Source: Mytilus galloprovincialis (Eukaryota; Mollusca; Bivalvia; Mytilida; Mytilidae). From it: a stretch of DNA of 64,000 bases. The first letter of the stretch is position 1. Every line of letters starts with the position of its first letter. The notes beneath the pieces were generated by a model. The model was not told the origin of the DNA, made no database searches, and worked only from the letters and a program-made list of their open reading frames with translations. Below, in pieces: positions 1-11,169 of the stretch. Position numbers and translations under genes: made by a program. The DNA lies in NCBI RefSeq assembly GCF_965363235.1, contig NC_134842.1, positions 39,460,458 through 39,524,457 on the forward strand. The letters are read 5' to 3'.

Positions 1-1260
1 ACATGAAAAAAAGTTTACGTGATTTTCCTGTGAAATTCACATCAGTTTCACATGAGATTCACATGACACTCACAAAAATTGATTTCACCTGAGTTGCACG
101 GTTCATTCCCTCTATTCCCACTTTTTATAAATCTGGTAAGAAAAGGTAAAATTTCATGTGGGAATAGAAGGAAAACTTGTGCAAACAAAGGATTATACTG
201 TACAAACATTTTTTAATCAACTGTTAATTGACCAGGTTTTTTTTTTTTTATTAGAACAGGTAATAAGTTATTTTTGCATCTGTATGAATTCTGTTTTTTT
301 TAAACAAAATAAATAATGAAGTAAAGTTAACACTTTTCACCCATTATTTTATATCTTTGATTATTGGTCCAAGTAATTATGTTTTAAAGTATACTTTTAT
401 TCCACATCTTAAGCCAACAGGAATCACTAAAAGCATTAAATTATCGTTAATTTAAAGTTACTTTGGAGTTTGCTATTTATTGTGTTAATATTCAGAAGCC
501 ATTGGTGATGAATACCATTACATTTTTAATTGTTCAGCTTTCGATAATTGTAGAAAACAATGTATTGCATTTTACAATAGAAATAAAACAAACACATTGA
601 AGTTTTATGACTTAATGAATTCCCAAAAAATGTACAGAACTGAACGAACTTTGTAAACTTATTAAGGAGATCAATAACAAATTGAACTTTTCTGGGTGAA
701 CAATTGTGAATGCCTCTATCTACTTTCGTACATTATATATTTATGTAATTGTATTGAAATATGTAAAATTATCTCTATACCTTTCTGTTATTTGGTTTGT
801 GAGAATAAAGATTTATATATATATATAAGATTATACTTGGTTATAATATTATTTATATCATGATTTACTAGTAAAGCAGACAATTTTTTAAAGTTACAAA
901 TTCAAAAATTTAAAAATAAATCTGACTCCAAATCTATTTATCATAATTTCTCTATTTTTAAGTATTTATTTGATGAAAAAAGAAAAATATTACAAATAAA
1001 CAAGGTATTATACCTAAACAGTGTACCAAATATGTTATGCTTTAAAAAAAAAGTACAGGTAAATCTTAGGTGAAATTCTAATTAACCCTGATTGTTATAA
1101 AAACAAATTATTTATCAAAACATCTATTGTTATTTGCAAGTGGGAATAGAAGGAAGAGTATTTTTAAAAAGTGGGAATAGGAGGAAGACACCAGTTGCAC
1201 GTATAAGCTCGTTTGAGGTGAAATTCAAGTTCACATGAATTTAAATTCACGTGAAATTGA
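1..1260. mobile_element. possible non-autonomous element with subterminal inverted repeats
   Basis: Near the left end (about 105-128) lies TTCCCTCTATTCCCACTTTT. Near the right end (about 1138-1186) the complementary orientation occurs twice (GTGGGAATAGAAGGAA and GTGGGAATAGGAGGAA). Both ends also carry clusters of TTCACATGAA or CACGTGAA words and a nearby GTTGCACG. The interior is AT-rich with no credible ORF. This fits a MITE or other non-autonomous element whose left end may lie outside the window. No target duplication could be fixed, so the boundaries are approximate. Confidence 0.35.
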
Positions 1261-1339
1261 AATGAATAAAATTTGCCTGTGTAGTTGAACTTGTTGGAGA
1301 ACTTACTTGCATAAGAGATAAAGTGGGTGTTATAAATAG

Positions 1340-2660
1340 TTGCTCTTTTGGAAGATAGTTAAACTTTGTTACTTGTTGGATTAATTTCATAAGAGGTAAT
1401 TTGAGTTTCCGGAAATTTCCTCTGGCTGTTTTAATTACAAGGAAGTTTTCACTTTGCTGGCTGTTATTACATATATTCAAGGTGTGCATGTGATCAGGAT
1501 TTTGATTTTTATCAATATTTGATCTTGGACTATAAACGAGGTAAATAGCATTTCCTGATAACTCCGCCTACATGGAACCATTGACCATTTCTATAATCGA
1601 AATTTTAATCATGACATTTTCATTCTTTCTCGTTGTATACATTTTTTCATTGGTTTTGACACTGGACGACTTCACACTAAAATCTACGAAAATGGGATGA
1701 TTTCAACTTATCAATTATCAATATCCCATTAACCAGAAGGAACACACCCTCTGCGCTATCATATGGTGTTTACATATCTCAATTGATACGTTTTTCTCGT
1801 AACTATTTACACTATACGGACGTCATACACAAGGGTAAGCTCCTTACACAGAAAATGCTCCAGCAGAGTTATGAGAAAGGAGAATAAAAATGAAACTCCG
1901 TAAATTTAATGGACACCATCACGAATCGGTTGATCTATACAATGTGTCTGTGTCTTAACTAACTGTTGTCATTTGTACCACATCTTAGATTGTGGTTTAA
2001 CATTTATGTTGTATGTCTTCTTAGTATCAAACGTGACCTATTCCCGAATGTGATAGTTTTTCGGAGTGTGAAATTGCATTGCTATACGACGTGTCTCAGT
2101 ATTCGTGCATCAAACGTTCAAGTGTCTCTCTTTGATGCCTCTGTAGTGGTTTCGATTGGATATTGTATTATGTTTTATCGTTTGTGGTTTGAATTCTGTA
2201 TTTTCGGTAATTTCCCATATGTTTTATTTGTCAGGATATTCGAGGTAATTTCTTTTTTCCATGGATAAAGTATTGTCTTAATCCTAATAATTATGACGTC
2301 ATCACAGGATTTATTTAAAACAGTATTTTGATCACGTTGTGATGCCATATGCATTTAGCGGTGTTTTGTAAGACTTCAATATACGCGGGATTTGGCTTGC
2401 CATAAAATCAGTTTCAACCCACCATTTTTCCTAACATGTCCTGTACCAAGTCTGAATATGGTAGTTGTTATAAATAGTTAGTTTTTATGTATAATGGCGT
2501 TTGTTTTTGTTGCACTTCAGTGTTTCTGTTGTTCCGTTGTTTTCCTTTTATATTTTATGTGTTTCCCCGGTTTTAGTTTGTAACCCAGATGTTTTCTCTA
2601 AATAGATTTATGACTTTTGAACAAAGGTAAACTATTGTTGTTTTTATCATTCCTAGTTAA
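1340..2660 (+). mobile_element. reverse-transcriptase retroelement fossil, copy 1
   Basis: Short translated stretches between about 1690 and 2190 resemble the C-terminal part of a reverse transcriptase common in mollusc genomes (GVYISQL-like words, then KLRKFNGHHHESVDLYNVSVS-like words in another frame). A 3' tail follows, with CCGGTTTTAGTTTGTAACCC at about 2568 and GATTTATGACTTTTGAACA at about 2605. A second copy lies at 16.2-17.7 kb. The element is broken in several places and looks old. The exact retroelement clade cannot be fixed from this fragment. Confidence 0.6.
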
Positions 2661-3290
2661 CTACCCCAAACAATGTCAACCTTTAGGGTTGAATTGGAAG
2701 TCACATGAATGTCACACGAATATTGATACACAGACAGTTCAATTACATACAAGACAATGGTATAACACCTAACTTCTTGGGATTAATTTACATATTTGGA
2801 CCAATTTTACCCAAAACAAATTTCTCGTCATCAAGCAATTCGTTTACTTTCTTGCTTCTATTCGTAATGTGTTTGTCAAACATTTATTATCAATTTAGTA
2901 TGAACACGGAAATTTTAAGTTTTTTCTTATCATTTAACAATTAATTTTATCTGTAAAGTATACCTAAAACAGGGAAATTGAATATTCTTTTAACAAAAAA
3001 AGCTGATATAAGAATATTTACCCACTTTCAAGATAAAATAGTTGTTTAAAATAGATAGTGTCTCAATTTTTAACTTTACATTGCGTATGATATATATAAA
3101 ACAATCTCATTTGACATTTTATTGCATTTCAACTTCGTATGGGTTGAATGTTTTTAAGTTTCCGTTCTTGTCTACAAACTCATAATAAACAATCCTGGGA
3201 GTCGTGGTCTTTAATTAGGGGCAATGACCAGAGGCCTAGGGGAGACAAAAAGTCGGCCGACTTAAATAACAAGAATCTTTACTTAATCAA
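2660..3290. repeat. paralogous segment continuing from copy 1
   Basis: This non-coding stretch matches 17680-17780 plus 20090-20520 in the same order and orientation. Shared words include TATCAATTTAGTA, TTTTATCTGTAAAGTA, CCTAAAACAGGGAAAT and GTCGGCCGACT. Together with the upstream retroelement it forms a direct duplication, with the second copy split by about 2.3 kb of inserted DNA. The small ORFs here are not conserved between the copies and look fortuitous. Confidence 0.6.
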
Positions 3291-3384
3291 TTGTTTGAAA
3301 TATAAAACCTTTATTTACTCATTGGTATTGTATATTTGCATTCAAGAAGTAACTTTCCGTAATATGTAAATATTAAATCTATTC

Positions 3385-3625
3385 TGTGTTGTTACAAAAC
3401 AGGTTGAAGAGATAATTTTAAAAACTAAGGTTTTTCTACCTCAAGAATAGATTACCTTAGATGTATTTGGCAAAACTTTTAGGAATTTTGGTATTCAATG
3501 CTTTTCAACAGCGAACTTAATATTTTATTTGGCTTTTTAAACATTTTGAATTCGAGCGTCACTGATGAGAAGCCGAAACGCGCGTCTGGCGTATAAATAA
3601 AATTTCAATTCTGGTTTCTATGATG
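3385..3625 (+). mobile_element. retrozyme-type repeat fragment
   Basis: This is a single partial unit of the hammerhead repeat seen in double form at 34.5-35.0 kb. It shares AGATTACCTTAG, ATTTGGC, GGAATTTTGG, CAATGCT, TTTGGCTTTTTAA and the downstream AATTCTGGT. The hammerhead near its 3' side is annotated separately. Confidence 0.7.
3554..3592 (+). ncRNA. type I hammerhead ribozyme, stem II collapsed
   Basis: The core CTGATGA is at 3562-3568 and GAAA at 3575-3578. Stem I can form between GCGTCA (3556-3561) and TGGCGT (3587-3592). The stem III palindrome ACGCGCGT is followed by the expected cleavage-site C at 3586. Only one base pair remains for stem II (G3569 with C3574 around AAGC), unlike the 4-bp stem in the 34.6 and 34.9 kb copies. 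It is probably weak or inactive, though all conserved core bases are present. Confidence 0.7.
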
Positions 3626-3734
3626 AGTTTAAATTCAACATCAATAACTAACTTTTCATTTATGTATGCCAACATTCCCCATGTGAAATTATCAAATTGT
3701 TTTGTATAAACTTTAAACGACAAAATGTCTTCCT

Positions 3735-4145
3735 ATGTGACGTAAACATGTTTGACGTCAGACACGCAAAGCAATGAATATGTTTTAATTTGATAGAAGC
3801 TTTTGTGCTTTTTTGTTAAATTGTTTCTTTTAAAATTGTAATACAGTGATGACTGCTGTACCCCTATATTGACTTTTTTAATTATTATGTCTCTTTTGTT
3901 CACGCACCGTTGTAAATGTAACGAAGTTTGTTGAGATTGTCGCACAAGTGAGAGGTTTAGCGCTATAAAACCAGGTTCAATCCACCATTTTCTACATTTG
4001 ATAATGCTTGTACCTAGTAAGGAATATGAAAGTTGTTGTCCATTTGTTTTTGATGTCTTTTGACATTTGATTTTGCCATATGATGAGGGACTTTCTTATT
4101 AAATTTTTCTCAGGGTTCAGTATTTTTGTGATTTTCTATTTTTGT
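3735..4145. repeat. interspersed repeat family X, copy 1
   Basis: It matches 23846-24245 in the same orientation. Shared words include GACTGCTGTACCCC, CAAGTGAGAGGTTTAGC, CCAGGTTCAATC, CCATTTTCT and CAGTATTTTTGTG. Both copies yield similar short minus-strand ORFs with words like IGVQQS, which I regard as repeat-borne and not a host gene. The family type is unknown. Confidence 0.6.
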
Positions 4146-4149
4146 AACT

Positions 4150-4680
4150 ACTCACAAAAAAAAAAAAAAATAATGACCTTATCAAACTTATTTGAAGTAA
4201 TTGAAAAAATATGTCATCTGATTTTTAAATTTGGTAACTTTATTTCAATCGTAGGTTTGAACAACTATTTTAAGTAAAAAAAAATAGTTATAGAATTGTA
4301 AAACTTCAAATAATGATACTTTTTTTTATTTAAAAATAGATATCTCTAAAGTGGCATTATTATACATGTACATTCGCTTACAACTATTTGCATTTCCCTT
4401 GTGTTTTGAGGACTGTTATTTGTCCTATCTTTTATTATTATAGATACTAAGCCTTTTCAAGGCTATTTCGATATTTGTACTTAAGAACTAAATGTCGACA
4501 AATTGAGGGATAAACACCTTCGAGATTAAGCAAGATTAGGTTGGGGAGTTAAAAATGGTTGCTTTGATCCGTTAAAATTGTTTGACTGTTTCAGAGCAGC
4601 AATGTTTGGTTAGATTATATCCGATGTCTCTTTGTTATACATAGCAAAAAACTCACACAAAACTTATATGGAAACTGGGG
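4150..4680. other. non-coding stretch, nothing recognised
   Basis: AT-rich DNA with homopolymer A tracts. I see no exon with splice sites, tandem repeat or inverted repeat. Confidence 0.5.
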
Positions 4681-4689
4681 AATGGAAAT

Positions 4690-4935
4690 AAAGTCACATC
4701 AAGTCTTCCTCCGACCCGTAGTAAAACCCTTAAAACCATATCGGGGGACACATGTCTGTAGGTGGCCTGTAACAAATCAAAATGTTATTCCCTATTCAAT
4801 TTATTTTTATTTTTGCAGTTTAATTTCGCTCGACATCAATTCCACTCCCGGAAATTCTCTATTATAGGACCTATTGTTTGCTTTTATTGTCCTGAACATG
4901 CACGAAATATTTTCCACTGGACGTTAAGCAATTAA
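4690..4935. repeat. interspersed repeat families Y and Z, copy 1
   Basis: The stretch 4700-4865 resembles 23500-23800 (shared GTAAAACCCTT, GTAGGTGG, ATTCCCTA, TTTTTGCAGTTTAA, CGCTCGACAT). The tail 4890-4930 carries CCACTGGACGTTAAGCAA, also present at about 24310 and, in related form, near 40440. The 61-residue ORF here is repeat-derived. Confidence 0.55.
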
Positions 4936-5075
4936 CAACCAATCAAGCAAATGAATTTATAGTGTATATATATATTTGGTCATTATTTTAAAAGTAGAAA
5001 TTTTGACAATATTGTGTGGTATTCAAAAACAAGCGATTTATTTACTTCATAATTAAAGAAAAAGAAAACTAAAAC

Positions 5076-5161
5076 CTAGTAACAGTGTATGTAATGTGCG
5101 AATCCTGAAATGTCATTTTCACTGTATCCGTGATGAACTTCGTATGTAGAATGATAAATAA
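5076..5161 (-). CDS. possible terminal exon, minus strand
   Basis: On the minus strand a candidate acceptor (TTTGTCGTCAG) is followed by an open stretch of 28 residues rich in His and Tyr (including STYEVHHGY) and a stop at 5076. It might pair with the exon at 5382-5571, which ends in a donor-like site. No known family is recognised. The call rests only on the splice-like context and composition and is weak. Confidence 0.2.
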
Positions 5162-5381
5162 ACTGACGACAAATCATGATTTTTGTATAAAATAAGAAAA
5201 ATATACAATATGTACTGTTTTTATAATTAAATAAAGGTATTTGATGCGGACAAGTTCTAATCGCGCCTACAATCATCCAAATTTAAAATTAATACATAAA
5301 TAGATAAATATTAAAGATATTTACTAACTCAGCGTGCAAGAGATTTAAAAGTAGCAGTTAAGTTTCACATGCATAAAAATG

Positions 5382-5571
5382 TACCTTTTAACATGATTAC
5401 TAATGTTGAATAACTAAGAACAGGATTTGTTGAACAGCTTGTTAATTTTGAATCAAATTCCACTGTATTGTTTTTGTGATGCGATTCATAGTTACTGTCG
5501 AATATTGATACTAGACTTTCATTTTTACTGTAGAGCGATTCATTATTATTGTTTATGCGATGCATTTTCAC
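5382..5571 (-). CDS. possible first exon of an unknown minus-strand gene
   Basis: Reading on the minus strand from the ATG at 5571, an open frame of about 63 residues rich in Asn and Ser (starting MKMHRINNNNESLYSKNES) runs to a donor-like AAAAG followed by GTACAT. The mixed composition differs from the low-complexity ORFs nearby. No domain, signal peptide or membrane segment is evident. It could equally be an open frame without function. Confidence 0.25.
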
Positions 5572-5599
5572 AGAAGGATATTAATTAATTTTCATCATA

Positions 5600-6750
5600 T
5601 AGTCGTAATTTTAACCGACTTTTTAACAAAAATTATGAAATGAAAAGGAATGATCATATGTGCATACCTAGTCAGTGAAAGTCGGAGGTAATATAGCAAT
5701 CAATTCCATAAAAATTATCAATTCTATTTTCTCTGATAATTTGTTCATACCCAGATCAACATATTGGATCAAATATGGGAAAAACTGGTCTAAACCAATC
5801 TTTACCCCGGAGAAAATTTAGATCATTGCAGATCTTCCCCCGCAAAAATTTTGCCATACGCATATATTTAGTCACCTTTCCACGACGCCAATCTCCACGC
5901 CCCCCGGTAGTATAGATTTAACTATATTTACACAAGTCAGAAAATGAAACCCAACATGCTTCACCCACCAGAACACATTATTCTGACTCAGGGTCAGCCA
6001 GTCTTTGCTCTATATAAACATAAAAAGATGTGCTGTTAGAGCTAAGGTCAAATAATAAATCCCTGCCTACCTACCCAATTTTTTTCAAAGATGTAAATAG
6101 GAAACACACATATTATTTTATTAGGCCTAATGAGATAACTCCTAGGGTAAGCAATTATAGGTAAAATACGGTCTTCAACATGGAGCTATGGTTTACACTT
6201 TGAAGTAGGTTATGGTCTCCAAAATTTTTGTTTATGAAAGGTGTAAAACAATCCAGAAATGATAAAACAACGGTTGGATTTATATAAAAAAGAAACTGTA
6301 AAACAACCGCTTATTAATACAGGATAAAAAAAAACAAAAAACAAACAAACAAAAAAAAACCCACCAAATTAACAAAGAACAGCAAGTGACAACCATTAAA
6401 AGCTTTCAGGCTTCTGACTTGGGATAGATACATATAGCACCTTTGTAGTAGGGCTATCTATTTAATAAGGTGTACTTCGCAGATGAGTAGCGAATTCTGA
6501 TTTTTGCTAATCTTGTTTATCTTGGTTTGGGTAGTATAAATTTCACTATATTTACACAAGTCTAAAAGTGTCAGCTAGTCTTTCCTCTAACTCGAAGTGA
6601 GCATGTAAGCAAGATTTTATAAAGTTAACTCAATCATGTGAATAATAATGTCAACTCTAATTTTATAAGTATGTACTTTATATAAAAACTAGTGAATTAT
6701 ATTGTATATCTCATTAACATAAGGCTCACATACTGTACTGTACTGTTTTT
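5600..6750. other. non-coding stretch
   Basis: AT-rich DNA with A-rich runs at about 6325-6360. A fragment near 6405-6425 (TTCAGGCTTCTGACTTGGGA) recalls the mussel repeat also seen at 63.6 kb. No coding exon is recognised. Confidence 0.45.
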
Positions 6751-6766
6751 TTTATTTTATATTTAG

Positions 6767-6897
6767 CCAGAGATGTTCAGCAAATTTTGTCCACAAGTTT
6801 TAATGATGGTTATAGTAGTAGGATCATGAAGATAGTGACTGCGTCTGATGCAGATATATCAGTGACCTCTACATCAGAGATGTCTGAATCTTACTAA
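6767..6897 (+). CDS. possible exon of a membrane or secreted protein
   Basis: A pyrimidine-rich tract and ATTTAG precede an open frame with words RDVQQILSTSFNDGY and KIVTASDADISVTS, ending in a stop at 6895-6897. The Ser/Thr-rich composition suits an extracellular region. If used to its stop it would end a soluble form. A phase-1 donor inside it (GTAGTA around 6816) could instead join it to the exon at 7155. Neither can be decided from sequence alone. The family is not recognised. Confidence 0.35.
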
Positions 6898-7154
6898 ACT
6901 AATGCAGATACTATGGGTGTCCTCCCTCCATCCTTGGCTGGTTTCTCCTATGTGTTCTTATCCTAGAATAAATCAATAATAATTTTGAATTTCAAAAATA
7001 TTGCTACAAATTAAAACATAACATTAAATAACATTAAATAATTTTATTTCCCCCAATCGAATGCTAATAAAGAGTTTACGAATATCATGTATTTAATCAA
7101 AAATGCATGCTCTATTTAAATGTAAAATAAAGGTTTTTATTGTTTTAATTTCAG

Positions 7155-7253
7155 GAACAGGCTATACAGACGCTGTACCCTGGATCGTTTCAACCGTGGC
7201 AAGCATTGCACGTGCATCTTATTCATCAAATTCTGAGACAGTGATTTTGATAA
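7155..7253 (+). CDS. exon encoding the start of a transmembrane segment
   Basis: The acceptor TTTTAATTTCAG is followed by a 99-bp exon that starts and ends in phase 1. It encodes 33 residues including TDAVPWIVSTVASIARAS and then SSNSETVILI. The last hydrophobic residues run directly, in phase, into the next exon (7779-7915), together forming one helix of about 20 residues. The donor (TAA followed by GTGTCG) is weak but is the only nearby one keeping both phase and the helix. Upstream exons are not identified. Confidence 0.5.
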
Positions 7254-7778
7254 GTGTCGCAATTGTTGCTAGCATTGTCTTTTCATTTTATCATTTTCCT
7301 GTTTTTTTTAGAGAAAAAAAACTTGTTTGAAAACTTTTAATAAAAGTAAATACCTATCAATTAGTATAGATCAGACTGAGATTGATGTCATGTGTGGTGT
7401 AGATGAAAAGAGGATAATATCAAAATAAGATTTTTCAATATAAGATCATAATTTGTTTTCATGTATGTCATGTATGTAATAAATGACTATAAATACATAT
7501 TAAATTAAAATTGATGATTCAAATATCATGAATATATATGAAAGATATATCCTCTTATTTTTCAGTTATTATTGATTTCATTTGCTTTTGTGTGGGGAAA
7601 CGATAAAAATGTTGTAAATATGATAGGGGTGTTGATGTAGAATTAGGCTCTGACCCTATACAAATTAACATTTTATATCATCATACAAAACTCTCTTAAA
7701 TATTTAATAAAGGGTAGGTGATGTAATCTTTGGGGAGAATTTCATATTTAATAACATTTGATCATCCTTCTTTTTCAG

Positions 7779-7915
7779 TTTTGATAATTTTGGCAATCTT
7801 ATGGTTTATTTTGAGAAAAAGAAGATTATCCCAAAACAATTCTAAATCTGTTAGTGGAGATGTTATTTTTGAGCAAACACAGAAAGATTTTATACAGAAA
7901 ACGACAGAGTTTTAA
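7779..7915 (+). CDS. terminal exon: transmembrane helix and short cytoplasmic tail
   Basis: The acceptor CTTTTTCAG opens a frame reading LIILAILWFILRKRRLSQ, a hydrophobic helix followed by a basic stop-transfer cluster. A tail with SVSGDVIFEQTQKDF follows, ending in TAA at 7913-7915. This is the standard end of a type I single-pass membrane protein with a tail of about 33 residues. The tail shows no known signalling motif. With the exon at 7155 it gives the 3' end of a receptor-like or adhesion-like gene whose ectodomain is not identified. Confidence 0.55.
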
Positions 7916-8091
7916 ATAATTGTTTTGTATCATGTAAACGTGATTATCATTTCTATAAGTTTGATATTTTGGGTTTACAGACTAGTTGAGCTCATTATGA
8001 GGATTAATAATGCACCACCTGCATTTCCATTACAAAATTTACTATCCCCACACGGAGCACAGCCACCACCACCACCACGAAGAGCACAACT

Positions 8092-8768
8092 CCAACCTCC
8101 ACAGAGACTTCACGTTCACAGAGACTTCAACCTCCACAGAGATCCAACCTCCACAGAGACTCAAACCTCCACAGAGACTTCAACCTTCACAGAGACTTCA
8201 ACCTCCACAGAGATGCCAACCTCCACAGAGATGCCAACCTACACAGAGACTCCAACCTCCACAGTGACTCCAAACACAACAGAGACGTCAACCTCCACAG
8301 AGACTTCAATCTCCACAGAGACTCCAACCTCCACAGAGACCTCAACATCCACAGAGACTCCAACCTCCACAGAGACTCCAACCTCCACAGAGACTTTAAC
8401 CTCCACAGAGACTTCAACCTCCACAGAGACTCCGACCTCCACAGAGACATCGACCTTCACAGAGACTCCAACTTCCACAGAGACTCTAACCTCCACTAAG
8501 ACTTCAGCCTCCGCAGAGAATTCAACCTCCACAGAGACTCCAACCTCCACAGAGACTTCAACCTCCAAAGAGACTTAAACCTTCATCCAACCTCCAAAGA
8601 GACTTCAACCTCCACAGAGACTTCAACCTCCACAGAGACTCCAACCTCCACAGAGACTTCAACCTCCACAGAGACTCCAACCTCCACAGAGACTTCAACC
8701 TTCACAGAGACTCCAACATCCATAGAAACTCCAACCTTCACACAGACTCCAACCGCCAGAGAGACTCT
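8092..8768. repeat. 18-bp minisatellite
   Basis: About 37 variable copies of an 18-bp unit built on AACCTCCACAGAGACTCC. Because 18 is divisible by three, long frames stay open on both strands. One plus-strand frame (from about 7925) reads Thr-Ser-Thr-Glu-Thr-Pro repeats like a mucin stalk, and an acceptor-like site lies at 7971-7980. The open frames follow automatically from the repeat, and the array lies downstream of a stop-containing terminal exon. I therefore annotate it as a repeat, with mucin-like coding as an open alternative. Confidence 0.85.
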
Positions 8769-8894
8769 TTACACATGTTTTTAATTGTGTACTATAAAAA
8801 AATATTAACTTTCTAATTGGTGCTCTGATTTATTTTATTCTGATGTTGCTGTTTTTTTTTAATTAAGTTATTACCAATTTAAAAAAAAAAATAC

Positions 8895-9254
8895 CTTTCT
8901 GTCAAAATATCCTCCATTAAAGTTCTTAACTCAATGGCCCACTCTTCTCCAATCCTCATTAAAGTTTTGTGGATAGGGTCCATAAAGTTGCTGTGCTTAT
9001 AAATCAGAATATCTCTTTTTGTAGCACCGTCTGCATGAAGTAGACTATGAAACGTTCCCATTGTCTCTATTATAATTTCTGCTCTATATGTTAGAGGCAC
9101 ATGCTTGATAAAAACTGTTAACATGTCTCTTTCGGCTGTGCGCTCCTCACACTTTTCGCAAGGGAACATAATGTGATTGATATTTGCTGCTTCCAAAAAT
9201 AAATCCATTTCAAAGTTGAAAATCTTGATGATGAAGCAAATGAGAGTTCTTGTT
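8895..9254 (-). CDS. internal exon of an unknown minus-strand gene
   Basis: A 360-bp exon with acceptor TATATCTAG and donor AGAAAG followed by GTATTT, phase 2 at both ends. It encodes about 119 residues of complex composition: MDLFLEAANINHIMFPCEKC, then RDMLTVFIKHVPLTYRAEII, then GTFHSLLHADGATKRD, then IHKTLMRIGEEWAIELRTL. A CxxC pair is visible but not a second one. The splice sites, symmetrical phase and lack of low complexity support real coding. I do not recognise the family, and no partner exons are identified nearby. Confidence 0.5.
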
Positions 9255-9299
9255 CTAGATATAAAAAAAATATCGTATATCACTTAGATCTACTTTTGT

Positions 9300-10975
9300 A
9301 TATAGGCATAAAAGCTGACATTTTGATTGTATGATGGGTATATTTCATACTTTGATATGTCTGAAAAGTTGCTTTGCTTTTTATGCTGATGTCCCCTTTT
9401 TATATGTTATATATTTTGATATAGCCAAAACATTATTAATAATATTGTGTATTAGAATTTTTGCTATTGGTGTTAAATACTTTATTTAACTTTAGTAATT
9501 ATATGATTCACAAATACTCAGGGTTATTCTGTATTGCAATTTGTTTGTTATTTTGATGTTATATGAATTTATTACAAAGAAGAATAGGTTGGGGGTGTGA
9601 AAACCTTATTAATCTAAATGGGTTAAAATGGTAAATGTTTGATGAGGGATAAAAGTTAAGTCTTATAACAGTTTTTGGTGCAAAAAATAGGTTAATCTGT
9701 GTTTAGAAGTTGTCAAAATAACTTGTTATTGGGACAGGTGTGAAAATATCACACGAAGAAACTTGTTTAGCTTATATCTGAAAAATGTGATGTTTTGTAA
9801 ATATGTTATATACGAACTTATTTTTATGTTTTATGATAGTTTATGATGTAATTAGTGCTTGAAATAAATGTTTTATTTTATTCTGTTACTTTTTTTTTTT
9901 TTTTTTAAATGTTATACTTTTCATCGAACATTTCAAATGGTGCTTTACATTTTAGAATATTACCATTCCATACACCACTTTTATATTAGATATAATATTG
10001 TTCAGTATTAGTCATTATATTTATTTATTGGTGTTGCAAAATATTTTTAATTAAAAAAGTGCCATCATGCTTGTAATATAGTATGTATGTTATTTGACTG
10101 CTTATGAAATAGATTGAGGTTATCTGTCTTTGATTGTGTATGTGTGAACTTATTATGCATGTCGAATATTCCATACAGTAAACAATCAATTTTTTTATGT
10201 ATAAAAAAATAAGAATTTTAATTTATTATTTATCTAATGAAAAGTTTGAGTAATATATGGATAAAACATTTGTGTAAGTTTAACATGAAAGTAAAATATA
10301 TAGATTTTATCTTTCATAATAAAATCTTGTGAAATTTAAGAATATTATCTTTTAGGCTAAAATCTTCATAGGAAAATGTTTTATTGATAATCTTGATTAT
10401 TTTTTCTTCTTTTAATAACCAAATTTTCAAATATTAAATAAAAAAAATAATGAAATTAAATAAAGTATTTGTACCTTTTCTTGAATATCTATCTCAAGTA
10501 CTCAGGGTAATATTTTATAAAGTGTTATGCTTGGAATGTTTAGTTTGTTATTATTTAATACCATTTTGTGGCTTTTTAAACTCAGGGTGATATTATATGA
10601 AGAGTTATATTTGATATGTTTAGTATAAACTGTCATAAACCATTGATATTGTTGAAGTAGTTGATACATTTGTTACATTTAATTAAGATGTTTGTTTGAT
10701 TTATAAGTGGGATAAATATTGGCCTATGGAAATTTTTCAGCTTTCTGTCGAGACAAACCATGAGGTCTAATGCAAAGACAGTTCACCTGATGTATGACTA
10801 CATCAACATATTTTGTTTTCAATTAATCTCCATATGCAAACATAACACCCATCTTCTCCACTTCTTAATAAAGAATGCTTCATTGTTCTTGTGTAAAACA
10901 ATTGCTTTGGTGTGATGTCATAAGGTGATAGAGTGTTCTACACAATGTTAACTCAACAAAGGTGGCACCCTTATT
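9300..10975. other. AT-rich non-coding stretch
   Basis: Long TA-rich DNA with poly-T at 9891-9907 and repeated phrases such as CTCAGGGT(A/G)ATATT (about 10501 and 10581). No exon, hairpin or transposon end is recognised. Confidence 0.5.
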
Positions 10976-10980
10976 TGTTC

Positions 10981-11154
10981 TGACCACTTTGAGCCACCCT
11001 AAACTGTCTTGATTCTTTTGAGCTACACTTATTAGTCCTGACCACTTTGAGCCACTCTAGTTTGTTTTGACCACTTTTAGCCTCCCTAATTTGTCCTGAC
11101 CACTTTGAGCCACCCTAATTTGTTCTGACCACTTTGAGCTATCCTAATTTGTCC
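10981..11154. repeat. six-unit 29-bp tandem repeat
   Basis: Units start at 10981, 11010, 11039, 11068, 11097 and 11126, exactly 29 bp apart. Each is built on TGACCACTTTGAGCCACCCT plus AATTTGTCC. Unit 2 is the most diverged. A partial degenerate unit precedes the array. There are no spacers, so this is a direct tandem array and not CRISPR-like. Confidence 0.85.
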
Positions 11155-11169
11155 CCTCATACATTTATG

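Noticed and set aside
3975-3990. tRNA or SINE B box (GGTTCAATCCACC)
   Set aside because: No cloverleaf can be drawn around it and no A box lies at the proper distance; it recurs as part of repeat family X.
7925-8578. 217-residue Thr/Ser/Glu-rich ORF as a mucin gene
   Set aside because: An 18-bp repeat keeps frames open on both strands, and equally long ORFs exist in other frames. Length alone is no evidence of coding; kept only as an alternative.
10981-11154. CRISPR-like array
   Set aside because: The 29-bp units abut with no spacers and vary among themselves; a eukaryotic tandem repeat explains them.
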